From Sphingobium sp. AP50 (GTDB taxonomy: Bacteria > Pseudomonadota > Alphaproteobacteria > Sphingomonadales > Sphingomonadaceae): a DNA stretch of 64,000 nt. Position 1 is the first letter of the stretch. Each line of letters starts with the position of its first letter. The notes under the pieces are model-generated. The model was given only the letters and a program-made list of their open reading frames with translations. It did no database searches and was not told the origin of the DNA. The stretch lies in assembly GCF_900109095.1 (NCBI RefSeq), contig NZ_FNYZ01000013.1, forward strand, positions 102,254 through 166,253, written 5' to 3'. Of the stretch, positions 8,172 to 16,837 are shown one piece after another. The position numbers were made by a program, and so were the translations under genes.

Positions 8172-8495
8172 TTACTGCGCTTCGATGAACATGCGGCGGG
8201 CGATCACCGCCTGCTCTTCGAGCGCGGCGCGCACGCCGGGCTCATCGATGTCGATGCCGGCCGAGGTCATGTCGCCCACCAGCTTGCGGATGACGTCTTC
8301 GTCGCCCGCTTCCTCGAAATCGGCCTGCACCACCGCCTTGGCATAGGCGTCGGTCTCTTCCGGGGTCAGGCCCATCTTCGCAGCGGCCCATTCGCCCAGC
8401 AGCCGGTTGCGGCGCGCCTGGATGCGGAATTCCATTTCCTGATCATGGGCGAACATGTTTTCGAACGCCTTTTCGCGATCGTCGAAGGTGGTCAT
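8172..8495 (-). CDS. DUF1476 family protein, probable F1-ATPase inhibitor zeta subunit
   Basis: A 107-residue protein nearly confined to alphaproteobacteria. DUF1476 members include the zeta subunit that blocks ATP hydrolysis by F1F0 ATP synthase in Paracoccus and relatives. The N-terminal inhibitory segment is clear: TTFDDREKAFENMFAHDQEM, followed by RIQARRNRLLGEWAAAKMGL. The rest is a four-helix bundle with an acidic DFEEAGDEDVIRKL stretch. It is 13 bases upstream of the bolA-like gene. Physiological inhibition in sphingomonads is inferred, not shown. Confidence 0.9.
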   Translation of the reverse strand: MTTFDDREKAFENMFAHDQEMEFRIQARRNRLLGEWAAAKMGLTPEETDAYAKAVVQADFEEAGDEDVIRKLVGDMTSAGIDIDEPGVRAALEEQAVIARRMFIEAQ

Positions 8496-8553
8496 GCGTC
8501 AAAAGCCCTGTTGCAAATCGGTTCTGGACCAAGAGATAGGCAGAAGCGGGGAA

Positions 8554-9150
8554 TTACGCAACGGCGGCGGGGACGATCCACGGGCGATCCTGCGCGACTT
8601 TCGCCTCATAGCTGTCGATCACATCGACGTCGTCCAGCGTCAGGCCGATTTCATCCAGCCCGCCCAGCAGGCAATGTTTGCGGAACGGATCGATTTCGAA
8701 GCCGAAGCGATCCTGAAATTGCGTGGTGACGGTCTGCGCTTCCAGATCGACATGGATCGGATCGGTCTTCGCCACTTCCAGCAGCCGGTCGACCGCGTCC
8801 TGCGGCAGCACCACGGTCAAAATGCCGTTCTTGAAGGCGTTGCCGGAAAAGATGTCGGAAAAGCTGGGTGCGATCACCACCTTGATGCCCAGGTCGCCCA
8901 GCGCCCATGCGGCATGCTCGCGGCTCGACCCGCAGCCGAAATTGTCGCCTGCGATCAGGATCGGGCTGCCGGCATAGGCGGGGTCGTCAAAGACATTGCC
9001 CGGTTCCTTGCGCAGCACCTCAAATGCGCCGCGGCCAAGGCCGTTACGCGAAATGGTCTTGAGCCAATGCGCCGGGATGACGATGTCGGTATCGACATTC
9101 TTCATCCCGAACGGATAGGCGCCGCCTTCAACGGTGGTCAGCTTTTCCAT
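8554..9150 (-). CDS. leuD: 3-isopropylmalate dehydratase small subunit
   Basis: A 198-residue subunit that, with LeuC, isomerises 2-isopropylmalate to 3-isopropylmalate in leucine synthesis. It shows the swivel-domain signatures NVDTDIVIPAHWLKTI and GDNFGCGSSREHAAWAL, plus NAFKNGIL. The ATG at 9150 is used; a TTG one codon upstream is possible but less likely. The start overlaps the stop of a 37-codon ORF that itself overlaps leuC, so all three are probably translationally coupled. Confidence 0.96.
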   Translation of the reverse strand: MEKLTTVEGGAYPFGMKNVDTDIVIPAHWLKTISRNGLGRGAFEVLRKEPGNVFDDPAYAGSPILIAGDNFGCGSSREHAAWALGDLGIKVVIAPSFSDIFSGNAFKNGILTVVLPQDAVDRLLEVAKTDPIHVDLEAQTVTTQFQDRFGFEIDPFRKHCLLGGLDEIGLTLDDVDVIDSYEAKVAQDRPWIVPAAVA

Positions 9151-9263
9151 CAATTCGCCTTCTTCACCTGCGGCGCAGGCGTGTCTTCGGCGCGACCCAG
9201 CGTTGCCGCCATCGCCGCGCTGGCCAGTGCGCCCAGCGTCAGCAGCCAGAAAATCTTCTTCAT
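9150..9263 (-). CDS. small secreted or membrane protein between leuC and leuD
   Basis: A 37-codon ORF (MKKIFWLLTLGALASAAMAA, then TLGRAEDTPAPQVKKAN). Its ATG overlaps the leuC stop as ATGA and its TGA overlaps the leuD ATG, so it sits exactly in the coupling space between the two subunits. The first 20 residues look like a signal peptide with an A-M-A cleavage site, leaving a ~17-residue tail; alternatively the whole is a one-span membrane peptide. I do not recognise a family. The perfect overlaps on both sides argue for real translation. Confidence 0.65.
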   Translation of the reverse strand: MKKIFWLLTLGALASAAMAATLGRAEDTPAPQVKKAN

Positions 9264-10711
9264 GCGACCAGACCCTCTTTGTTATTCAGCAGTTCCCGAA
9301 CGTCGGTGAGCCGACCAGTGATGGCCGCCGCCGCCGCCATTTCGGGCGACACCAGATGGGTGCGCGATCCCGGCCCCTGACGGCCCATGAAATTGCGGTT
9401 GCTGGTCGATGCGCAGCGCTCGCCCGCAGGCACCTTGTCCGGGTTCATGCCCAGGCATGCCGAACAGCCCGGCTCGCGCCATTCGAAACCGGCGTCCAGG
9501 AAGATGCGATCCAGCCCTTCGGATTCGGCCATTTCCTTGACGAGGCCGGAGCCCGGCACGACCATGGCATGCTTGATGCCCGACGCGATATGGCGCCCCT
9601 TCAGCAGGGCGGCGGCGGCGCGCAGATCCTCGATCCGGCTGTTGGTGCAGCTGCCGATGAAGATATGTTCGATCGCCACGTCGGCCATCTTCTGTCCGGC
9701 GGTCAGGCCCATATAGTCGAGCGACTTTTGCGCGGCCGCCTGCTTGGACGGATCGGCGAAGCTCTGCGGATCGGGGACCACGCCGGTCACGGCCACCACG
9801 TCTTCCGGGCTGGTGCCCCAGGTGACGGTGGGAACGATATCGGCCGCATCGATCACCACGGTCTTGTCGAAGACGGCGCCTTCATCGGTGGCGAGCGTCT
9901 TCCACCAGCCGACGGCGGCGTCGAAATCCGCGCCCTTGGGCGCCATCGGGCGACCCTTTATGTAGGCGAAGGTCTTTTCATCGGGGGCGAACAGGCCCGA
10001 GCGCGCGCCCGCCTCGATCGACATATTGGCGACGGTCAGGCGACCCTCGATCGACATGTCGCGGAACACGGAACCGCGATATTCCATGACATAGCCGGTG
10101 CCGCCCGCCGTGCCGATATGGCCGCAGATCGCCAGCGCCACATCCTTGGGCGTGACGCCGGGCGCCAGTTCGCCATCGACCACGACAGCCATGGTCTTGG
10201 ACTGCTTGAGCAGCAAAGTCTGGGTGGCCAGCACATGCTCGACTTCGGACGTGCCGATGCCGAAGGCCAGCGCGCCCAGCGCCCCGTGCGAACTGGTGTG
10301 GCTGTCGCCGCAGACCAGAGTCGTGCCGGGCAGGGTGAAGCCCTGTTCTGGCCCCACGACATGGACGATGCCCTGTTCCCGGTCCGCGTCGCCGATCAGG
10401 CGCACACCGAATTCGGGCGCATTGCGTTCCAGCGCGGCAAGCTGCTGCGCGCTTTCCGGGTCGGCGATGGGAATGCGATGGCCATCCGCGTCGCGGCGCG
10501 GTGTGGTTGGCAGGTTGTGATCGGGCACCGCAAGGGTCAGATCGGGCCGGCGCACCTTGCGGCCGGCAATGCGTAGCCCCTCGAACGCCTGCGGGCTCGT
10601 CACTTCATGGACAAGATGGCGGTCGATATAGATGAGGCAGGTGCCGTCAGGACGCCGTTCGACAACGTGTGCGTCCCAGATCTTTTCATACAGGGTGCGT
10701 GGCTTGACCAT
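9260..10711 (-). CDS. leuC: 3-isopropylmalate dehydratase large subunit
   Basis: A 483-residue aconitase-family subunit carrying the [4Fe-4S] cluster. Motifs in order: KIWDAHVV near the N-terminus, GDSHTSSHGALGALAFGIGT (about residues 130-150), the cluster-ligand segment IGSCTNSRIEDLRAAA, and the Cys pair in PGCSACLGMNPD. Length fits the family (~470). leuB and leuA are not next to it. Between its start and the GST gene's stop are only 89 bases with no obvious attenuator. Confidence 0.97.
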   Translation of the reverse strand: MVKPRTLYEKIWDAHVVERRPDGTCLIYIDRHLVHEVTSPQAFEGLRIAGRKVRRPDLTLAVPDHNLPTTPRRDADGHRIPIADPESAQQLAALERNAPEFGVRLIGDADREQGIVHVVGPEQGFTLPGTTLVCGDSHTSSHGALGALAFGIGTSEVEHVLATQTLLLKQSKTMAVVVDGELAPGVTPKDVALAICGHIGTAGGTGYVMEYRGSVFRDMSIEGRLTVANMSIEAGARSGLFAPDEKTFAYIKGRPMAPKGADFDAAVGWWKTLATDEGAVFDKTVVIDAADIVPTVTWGTSPEDVVAVTGVVPDPQSFADPSKQAAAQKSLDYMGLTAGQKMADVAIEHIFIGSCTNSRIEDLRAAAALLKGRHIASGIKHAMVVPGSGLVKEMAESEGLDRIFLDAGFEWREPGCSACLGMNPDKVPAGERCASTSNRNFMGRQGPGSRTHLVSPEMAAAAAITGRLTDVRELLNNKEGLVA

Positions 10712-10800
10712 AATGTCCTCCCCCTAGACCCGTCGGGCAGATCGGGAAAGGGGGTGAACGACCGATTTAACCTGTTTTTCCTATCAGGCAGGCAAGAATG

Positions 10801-11487
10801 TTACACTGCCCGATAGTCCTCGATGATGCGCCCAGCCGCGCCGATCTCCGCCTCATGGCTCTCTTCTCGCCATGTTTCGGCCAGTGCTTCGGCTTCCCAC
10901 TGCTGCATGGCGGGGTGGGCCAGCATATGATCGACCCAGACCTGTGCCTGCGGACCGACATCGAGGCCATAGGTGCGCACGCGAAAGGCGACGGGCGCAT
11001 AGAAGGCGTCGATCGCGGTAAAGACCCGGCCCGCCAGAAACGGCCCGCCAAAGCGGTCCAGCCCCTGTTCCCACAGTTCGCGCAGGCGGGCGATGTCCCG
11101 GTTGAGCGCGGGGGAGTGGATATGCGGCTCCACCCGCACGCCGACATTCATGGTGCAATCATTGCGCAGCGTGCTGAAACCGCTGTGCATTTCCGCCACC
11201 GCGCACTGGGCAAAGGCGCGCGCAGCCTCATCCGCCGGCCAGACGCCGGGATGGCGATCGGCCAGATAGAGGGTGATGCCCAGCGAATCCCAGACGGTGC
11301 GATCCCCGTCGACCAAAGCAGGCACCTGTCCGGTCGGGGAAAAGCTGCGAAAGGCGGCATAGTTGGTGGCCGACGCGAACGGTTCGATCCGGTCCTCGAA
11401 GGGAATGGCCAGCGCCTTCATCAGCACCCATGGGCGCAGCGACCAGCTGCTGTAATTGCGGTTGGCGGTGATGAGCGTGTAGGACAT
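10801..11487 (-). CDS. glutathione S-transferase family protein
   Basis: A 228-residue cytosolic protein with an N-terminal thioredoxin-fold domain (YTLITANRNYSSWSLRPWVL, with the Ser at the catalytic N-terminal position; SPTGQVPALVDGD, with the conserved cis-Pro; VWDSLGITLYLADRHP) and an all-helical C-terminal domain from about residue 90. It resembles the bacterial GSTs near the zeta class. The substrate is unknown. The ATG at 11487 is preceded by agaaagggga. The IS element lies immediately upstream, so its promoter may be affected by the insertion. Confidence 0.9.
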   Translation of the reverse strand: MSYTLITANRNYSSWSLRPWVLMKALAIPFEDRIEPFASATNYAAFRSFSPTGQVPALVDGDRTVWDSLGITLYLADRHPGVWPADEAARAFAQCAVAEMHSGFSTLRNDCTMNVGVRVEPHIHSPALNRDIARLRELWEQGLDRFGGPFLAGRVFTAIDAFYAPVAFRVRTYGLDVGPQAQVWVDHMLAHPAMQQWEAEALAETWREESHEAEIGAAGRIIEDYRAV

Positions 11488-11678
11488 CGGCTTTCCCCTT
11501 TCTGTAAGGCGCGCGCGTCGTATCGCAGGAGGAAACGGCGGGACAGTCGCAACGATCCACATAACTGACAAGCTGGGCTTATCAAAGCAGATGGAGTGGA
11601 TGGCTCCCGCTCACGGCATCTGAGTGCCAAGATGGTGGAAGTTGTCGAGACGACCACGCTTGAGAGGAGCCACCCACC

Positions 11679-12707
11679 ATGGAGATTACCACTGTAGGCA
11701 TTGATCTGGCCAAGAGCATTTTTCAGATTCACGCGGTTGATGAAGCCGGCAAGACCCTCATAGGCAAAGCGTTGCGACGCGCGCAGGTGCTGCCGTTTTT
11801 TGCCAAGCTGCCGCCGTGTCTCATCGGGATGGAGGCGTGTGGCACCTCACATCATTGGGCACGTGAACTGACAAAACTCGGCCACGAGGTGCGGTTGATG
11901 CCGCCGGCCTACGTCAAACCGTACGTAAAGCGCGGTAAGACCGACGCGAACGATGCCGCAGCGATCTGCGAGGCGGTGACGCGTCCAAACATGCGCTTTG
12001 TGCCGGTGAAATCGACCGATCAGCAGGCAGCGTTGGCGTTGCATCGAACGCGCGATCTGCTGGTCAAGCAGCGCACTCAGCTAGTGAACATGATCCGGGG
12101 GTTGCTGGCGGAGTTCGGTATCGAGATGGCGCGTGGCCTACGGCATGCGCTGGAGCTAGCGACCCGGTTATCAGCCGGTGAAGCAGCGGAAGTGCCATCG
12201 GTCGCGCAGCGCGTCGTGACATCGCTTGCCGATCAGATAGGTGCTTTGCAGGTGCAACTCGTCAAGCTGGAGAAAGAGCTTCTCGCGTGGCATCGATCGA
12301 GCGAGCTGTCGCAGCGCTTGGCGACCATTCCCGGCGTTGGCGTGATTTCGGCGACCGCACTGGCCGCCTCGGTGACAGAACCGGAGCGTTTCCGTTCCGG
12401 GCGCCAGTTCGCTGCCTCACTAGGTTTGACACCGCTTCAGAATTGTAGCGGTGGCAAGGAGCGGATGGGGCGGATCTCGCGCATGGGCGATCGCTACCTG
12501 CGTCGATTGCTGGTGGTTGGTATGACCTCGCTGATCCGGCGCGCACGATCAGCGCCGGCCTCTGTCGATCCACGTCTGCCCGCGATGCTTCACCGAAAGC
12601 CAGCACGGGTGGTTACCGTGGCGGCCGCAAACCGGACGGCGCGGGTCGCCTGGGCGATCATGACGCATGGCGGCACCTACCGCGCACCACTGGTCGCTGC
12701 CGCATAA
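11679..12707 (+). CDS. IS110 family transposase (DEDD recombinase)
   Basis: A 342-residue RNA-guided recombinase. The N-terminal RuvC-like domain shows the DEDD set: D9 in VGIDLAKS, E52 in IGMEACG, D89 and D92 in KTDANDAAA. A coiled-coil segment follows (about 185-205). The C-terminal Tnp_20 domain has a helix-hairpin-helix (ATIPGVGVISATALAA) and the catalytic serine S257 within NCSGGKERMGRISRMGDRYL. Length is normal and no frameshift is seen, so the element may be active. The gene is preceded by gagaggagccaccc. Confidence 0.96.
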   Translation: MEITTVGIDLAKSIFQIHAVDEAGKTLIGKALRRAQVLPFFAKLPPCLIGMEACGTSHHWARELTKLGHEVRLMPPAYVKPYVKRGKTDANDAAAICEAVTRPNMRFVPVKSTDQQAALALHRTRDLLVKQRTQLVNMIRGLLAEFGIEMARGLRHALELATRLSAGEAAEVPSVAQRVVTSLADQIGALQVQLVKLEKELLAWHRSSELSQRLATIPGVGVISATALAASVTEPERFRSGRQFAASLGLTPLQNCSGGKERMGRISRMGDRYLRRLLVVGMTSLIRRARSAPASVDPRLPAMLHRKPARVVTVAAANRTARVAWAIMTHGGTYRAPLVAAA

Positions 12708-12947
12708 CGACAACCAAGGAGACAAGCTTCACCAGGTTGTGAGGACGATGAGAAGTGATGGCGAACCGGTCAGACCGGGAGCCGGGACACCCCGTCGAAC
12801 GTCGTGGGCATCACAGCCCGCAAAGCAGAGTGGGACCTGGTTCGCGGATACCATCAGGGCCAGCGGTTAACTGAACGACCGCATCAAAGGCCGGACACAA
12901 GACTGCACCCGACCAATGCGCCAAATCATCAAATCGCCCCTTGCAAC
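12708..12947 (+). ncRNA. candidate bridge (seek) RNA region of the IS1111-type element
   Basis: The 240-base region downstream of the transposase has no convincing ORF but several potential hairpins: caacc/ggttg (12711-12739), ccggtc/gaccgg (12766-12778, one-base spacer) and gggc/gccc (12806-12819). In IS110-family elements a structured RNA from the non-coding end guides target and donor choice, and in the IS1111 group it lies at this right end. Exact RNA ends and guide loops cannot be fixed from one copy. Confidence 0.5.
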
Positions 12948-13074
12948 GCGGGAGCCATCCACACAGGACGGTCGGTGCGGCTGGGCTAGCCAAGCTGTTG
13001 AACAGCCGTCAAAAGAGCGCGTCGCGGGCGGCACCCCCTTGCCGCCTCTCAATCCCATAATGGAGCCCCCAGTC

Positions 13075-14883
13075 GTGAACCGACGCCAATTTCTTGCCAC
13101 CAGCGGCGCCACCGCGCTTGTCGCCGCTACCCCCAACGCCTTTGCGCAAACAGGCGCCGCCGATGCGCGCTTCCGCGCGATGCTGGACGATTTCTTCTAT
13201 GGCCGCCTCGCTGAATCCCCGGAAAGCGCGACCCGCCTTGGCCTCGACACCGGCGCGCGGGCGGCGTTGCGCGGCAAGCTGTCCGACACCAGCGCGGCCG
13301 GGGCTGCGCGCGATCTGGCCCGGACCAAGGTGCAGGTGAAGCAACTCGCCAGCGTCGACCGCGCCAAACTCAGCCCTGCCAGCCAGCTCGACTATGATGT
13401 CGTCGCCTATCAGTTGGACCGCGCCGTGGGTGGCGAGCGCTTCGGCTATGGCGAGACGGCGGGCCGCTATGCGCCCTATATCCTCAGCCAGCTGACCGGC
13501 AGCTATCGCGAAGTGCCAGACTTCCTCGATTCGCAGCATCGCGTGAAGGATGCGGCGGACGCCGACGCCTATCTCTCCCGCCTTGAAGCCTTCCCCGCCG
13601 CCATGGACGGCGAACTGGCCCGGCAGAAGGCGGATGCGGCCAAGGGCGTGTTCGCGCCCGACTATATTCTCGACACCACCATGAAGATGCAGGCGGCGCT
13701 GCGCGACCAGCCCGCCGCGCAGACCGTGCTGGTTGCGTCCTTCGTGAAGAAGCTGGCCGCCGCCGGCCTGCCGCCCGAACGCGCCGCGCAGGCCGAGAAG
13801 ATCGTCGCCGAGAAGATCTTCCCCGCCGTCGATCGCCAGCGTGAACTGGTGGCGCAGTTGCGCGCGAAGGCCAGCCATGATGCCGGCTGCTGGCGCCTGC
13901 CCGATGGCGAGGCCTTCTATGCCGCCGCCGCCGAAGCTGCGACCACGACCCGGCTGACCGGCGATGAAATCCACCAGATGGGTCTGGATCAGGTCGCCAG
14001 CATCTCGTCGCGGATCGACGCGATCCTGAAGGGCGAGGGCATGAGTCAGGGCAGCGTGGGCGACCGTCTGGTCGAACTCAACAAGCGCCCCGACCAGCTT
14101 TACCCCAATACCGATCCGGGTCGCGAGGCGCTGCTGGCGCAGCTCAACAGCCAAATCATCGCCATGCAGAAGCGACTGGGCGAGAGCTTCAACACCGTGC
14201 CCAAGGCCCCGGTGGAGGTCCGCCGCGTGCCGGTGACGATCCAGGCGGGCGCGCCGGGCGGCTATTATCAGAATGCCTCGCTCGACGGATCGCGCCCGGC
14301 CATCTACTTCATCAATCTGCGCGACACGTTCGACCGGCCGAAATTCGGGCTGGCGACGCTCAGCTATCATGAGGCGGTGCCGGGGCATCATCTTCAGGTG
14401 TCGGTCGCGCTGGAATCGGATTCGATCCCGATGATCCGCCGCCGCGGCTTCTACAGCGGCTATTCGGAGGGCTGGGCGCTCTATTCGGAGCAGCTGGCCG
14501 ACGAAATGGGCATGTATGAAGGCGATCCGCTGGGGCAGGTCGGCTATCTGCAATCCTTGCTGTTCCGCGCCACCCGTCTGGTGGTGGACAGCGGCATGCA
14601 CGCCAAACGGTGGAGCCGGGAGAAGGCGACCGATTATCTGATCGGCACCACCGGTATCGCGCGCGGTCGCAGCCAGGGTGAGATCGACCGCTACACCGTC
14701 TGGCCGGGTCAGGCATGCAGCTACAAGATCGGTCACACCGTCTGGACCCAGCTGCGCGACGAGGTGAAGGCGAAGCAGGGCGATAAGTTCGACCTCAAGC
14801 AGTTCCATGATGTGCTGACGCTGGGTGCAATGCCGCTCGACATATTGAAGCAGACGGTGCGCCAGCGCGCGGGGATTGCCTGA
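13075..14883 (+). CDS. DUF885 family secreted protein, putative metallopeptidase-like
   Basis: A 602-residue protein with a twin-arginine-like export signal (NRRQFLATSGATALVAATP, ending AFAQ). The rest is the DUF885 domain, mostly helical, with the family hallmark SYHEAVPGHHLQVSVALE around residue 435, an H-E-x-x-x-G-H-H zinc-site arrangement resembling gluzincin peptidases, and YSEGWALYSEQLADEMG shortly after. Substrates of this family are not defined. I chose the GTG at 13075 because ggag lies 9 bases before it; an in-frame ATG at 13060 is an alternative. The IS right end is about 110 bases upstream, within the expected promoter zone. Confidence 0.88.
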   Translation: MNRRQFLATSGATALVAATPNAFAQTGAADARFRAMLDDFFYGRLAESPESATRLGLDTGARAALRGKLSDTSAAGAARDLARTKVQVKQLASVDRAKLSPASQLDYDVVAYQLDRAVGGERFGYGETAGRYAPYILSQLTGSYREVPDFLDSQHRVKDAADADAYLSRLEAFPAAMDGELARQKADAAKGVFAPDYILDTTMKMQAALRDQPAAQTVLVASFVKKLAAAGLPPERAAQAEKIVAEKIFPAVDRQRELVAQLRAKASHDAGCWRLPDGEAFYAAAAEAATTTRLTGDEIHQMGLDQVASISSRIDAILKGEGMSQGSVGDRLVELNKRPDQLYPNTDPGREALLAQLNSQIIAMQKRLGESFNTVPKAPVEVRRVPVTIQAGAPGGYYQNASLDGSRPAIYFINLRDTFDRPKFGLATLSYHEAVPGHHLQVSVALESDSIPMIRRRGFYSGYSEGWALYSEQLADEMGMYEGDPLGQVGYLQSLLFRATRLVVDSGMHAKRWSREKATDYLIGTTGIARGRSQGEIDRYTVWPGQACSYKIGHTVWTQLRDEVKAKQGDKFDLKQFHDVLTLGAMPLDILKQTVRQRAGIA

Positions 14884-14895
14884 AGCCTCCGTCGT

Positions 14896-14960
14896 CATTG
14901 CGAGCGGAGCGAAGCAATCCACTTCAGCGCTACATGGATTGCTTCGCTACGCTCGCAATG
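14896..14960. repeat. palindromic intergenic repeat
   Basis: Arms cattgcgagcg-agcgaagcaatcca and tggattgcttcgct-cgctcgcaatg form a long hairpin directly after the DUF885 stop. This cattgcgagcg unit is a common dispersed repeat in alphaproteobacterial genomes. It could also end DUF885 transcription, though no T tract follows. Confidence 0.7.
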
Positions 14961-14978
14961 ATGGCTCAGCGTTCAATG

Positions 14979-15011
14979 AAAAAACGACCCGGCGGTGCGC
15001 CCGCCGGGTCG
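14979..15011 (-). terminator. intrinsic terminator downstream of aceA
   Basis: An 11-bp perfect stem (cgacccggcgg / ccgccgggtcg, loop tgcgc) followed on the minus strand by six Ts. It lies about 230 bases beyond the aceA stop. The span 15012-15241 holds no ORF I can support, so the aceA transcript probably has a long 3' untranslated region. Confidence 0.85.
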
Positions 15012-15241
15012 TCCAGTTCCTTCCACCCAAATCCGCGAAGGGCCAAATCCTCTAAAGATGTCGAGGTCCCCGCGGGTTGGTTCTGTTTCGCGACGCGGTC
15101 CGCGAAATTCCTGATGCATCCACCTACCCGGCGGTATCGGGGGATCGCCGGGGAGATGGAGCGCTTGCGGCCTGCACGCCGCAAAGTTGGTTCCTTCATC
15201 CCCGCAAAGGCGAGGAGGAGGCTATTGGTCTTTGGGCCGGG

Positions 15242-16837
15242 TTAAGCCGCAAACTGGTTCATCGTATTGTGCGCGCCGCCGGCCTTGAGCGCGGCTTCAC
15301 CGGCGAAATAATCCTTGTGATCGTCGCCAATGTCGCTTCCGCTCATATTCTGGTGCTTCACGCATGCGATGCCCTGACGGATTTCCTTGCGCTGCACGCC
15401 CTCGACATAGCCCAGCATGCCCGCCGCGCCGAAATAGTCCTTGGCGAGGTTATCGGTGCTGAGCGCCGCCGTATGATAGGTCGGCAGGGTGATCAGGTGA
15501 TGGAAGATGCCGGCCCGCGCCGCCGCATCCTTCTGGAAGGTGCGGATCTTCTCGTCAGCCTCCAGGCCAAGATCGGTCGCGTCATAATCCGCGCTCATCA
15601 GCTTCGCCCGGTCATAGGCGCTGACATCCTTGCCGGCTTCGACCCAGGCGTCATACACCTGCTGGCGGAAGTTCAGCGTCCAGTTGAAGCTGGGCGAATT
15701 ATTATAGACCAGCTTGGCGTTGGGGATGACTTCGCGAATGCGGTCGACCATCGACGCGATCTGCTCGATATGTGGCTTTTCCGTCTCGATCCACAGCAGG
15801 TCCGCGCCATTCTGGAGCGAGGTGATGCAATCGAGGACGCAGCGGTCCGCGCCCGTGCCTTCGCGGAACTGGAACAGGTTGCTGGGCAACCGCTTGGGCT
15901 TCAGCAGCTTGCCGCCGCGATTGATGATGACGTCGCCATTGGCCTGCGTAATGTCGCTAATCTCTTCGCAGTCGAGGAAGCTGTTATACTGGTCGCCAAT
16001 GTCGCCCGGTTCCTTGCTATAGGCGATCTGCTTGGTCAGGCCCGCGCCCAGCGAATCCGTCCGCGTGACGATGATGCCATCATCGACGCCCAGTTCCAGA
16101 AAGGCGTAGCGGCAGGCGCGGACCTTCGCGAGAAAGTCCTCATGCGGCACCGTGACCTTGCCGTCCTGATGGCCGCACTGCTTTTCGTCCGAAACCTGAT
16201 TTTCGATCTGGAGCGCGCAGGCGCCCGCCTCGATCATCTTCTTGGCCAGCAGATAGGTCGCTTCCGCATTGCCGAAGCCCGCGTCGATATCCGCGATGAT
16301 CGGGACGACATGGGTTTCATAATTGTCGATCGCGTGAGTCAGGCGCTGGGCCTCGACTTCGTTGCCGGTTTCGCGCGCCTTGTCGAGATCGCGGAACATC
16401 ATCCCCAGTTCGCGGGCGTCGGCCTGCTTCAGGAAGGTGTAGAGTTCCTCGATCAGCGCGGCGACGCTGGTCTTTTCGTGCATCGACTGGTCGGGCAGCG
16501 GGCCGAAATCGCTGCGCAGCGCGGCGACCATCCAGCCGGACAGGTACAGATATTTCTGCTTCGTGGTGCCGAAATGCTTCTTGATCGCGATCAGCTTCTG
16601 CTGGCCGATGAAGCCGTGCCAGCAGCCCAGCGACTGGGTGTAATTGGCTGGGTCCAGATCATAAGCGGCCATGTCGCGGCGCATGATGCCGGCCGTGTAT
16701 TTGGCGATGTCGAGGCCGGTGTTGAAGCGGTTCTGGAGCTTCATGCGGGCGACGGATTCGGCGTTGATGCCATCCCAGGTGCCGGGGTGGCTGCCGATGA
16801 GGCTCTGGGCCTTTGCGATACTGTCCTGATAGGTCAT
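15242..16837 (-). CDS. aceA: isocitrate lyase
   Basis: A 531-residue glyoxylate-shunt enzyme that splits isocitrate into glyoxylate and succinate, allowing growth on acetate and fatty acids. The catalytic-Cys loop is SDEKQCGHQDGKVTVPHEDF; upstream are VPIIADIDAGFGNAEATYLL, which binds magnesium, and GACALQIENQ. The length (531) and the inserted segments (for example EISDITQANGDVIINRGG) mark the longer eukaryote-like class of isocitrate lyases, also common in sphingomonads, rather than the ~430-residue E. coli type. Malate synthase is not in the window. It is divergent from the ScfR-type regulator. Confidence 0.96.
   Translation of the reverse strand: MTYQDSIAKAQSLIGSHPGTWDGINAESVARMKLQNRFNTGLDIAKYTAGIMRRDMAAYDLDPANYTQSLGCWHGFIGQQKLIAIKKHFGTTKQKYLYLSGWMVAALRSDFGPLPDQSMHEKTSVAALIEELYTFLKQADARELGMMFRDLDKARETGNEVEAQRLTHAIDNYETHVVPIIADIDAGFGNAEATYLLAKKMIEAGACALQIENQVSDEKQCGHQDGKVTVPHEDFLAKVRACRYAFLELGVDDGIIVTRTDSLGAGLTKQIAYSKEPGDIGDQYNSFLDCEEISDITQANGDVIINRGGKLLKPKRLPSNLFQFREGTGADRCVLDCITSLQNGADLLWIETEKPHIEQIASMVDRIREVIPNAKLVYNNSPSFNWTLNFRQQVYDAWVEAGKDVSAYDRAKLMSADYDATDLGLEADEKIRTFQKDAAARAGIFHHLITLPTYHTAALSTDNLAKDYFGAAGMLGYVEGVQRKEIRQGIACVKHQNMSGSDIGDDHKDYFAGEAALKAGGAHNTMNQFAA

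Larger units (their letters stand above)
11596..12962 (+). mobile_element. IS110-family insertion sequence, IS1111 type
   Basis: Perfect 15-bp inverted repeats gtggatggctcccgc (11596-11610) and gcgggagccatccac (12948-12962) flank one transposase gene. The IRs of this group are subterminal, so the true tips probably lie a few bases further out; no target duplication is evident, as expected. The left non-coding part is short (68 bases) and the right one long (240 bases), the arrangement of the IS1111 subgroup. It sits between the GST gene and the DUF885 gene. Confidence 0.9.

Noticed and set aside
14966..15199. Small ORF downstream of aceA
   Set aside because: It reads through the terminator hairpin and shows no recognisable features.
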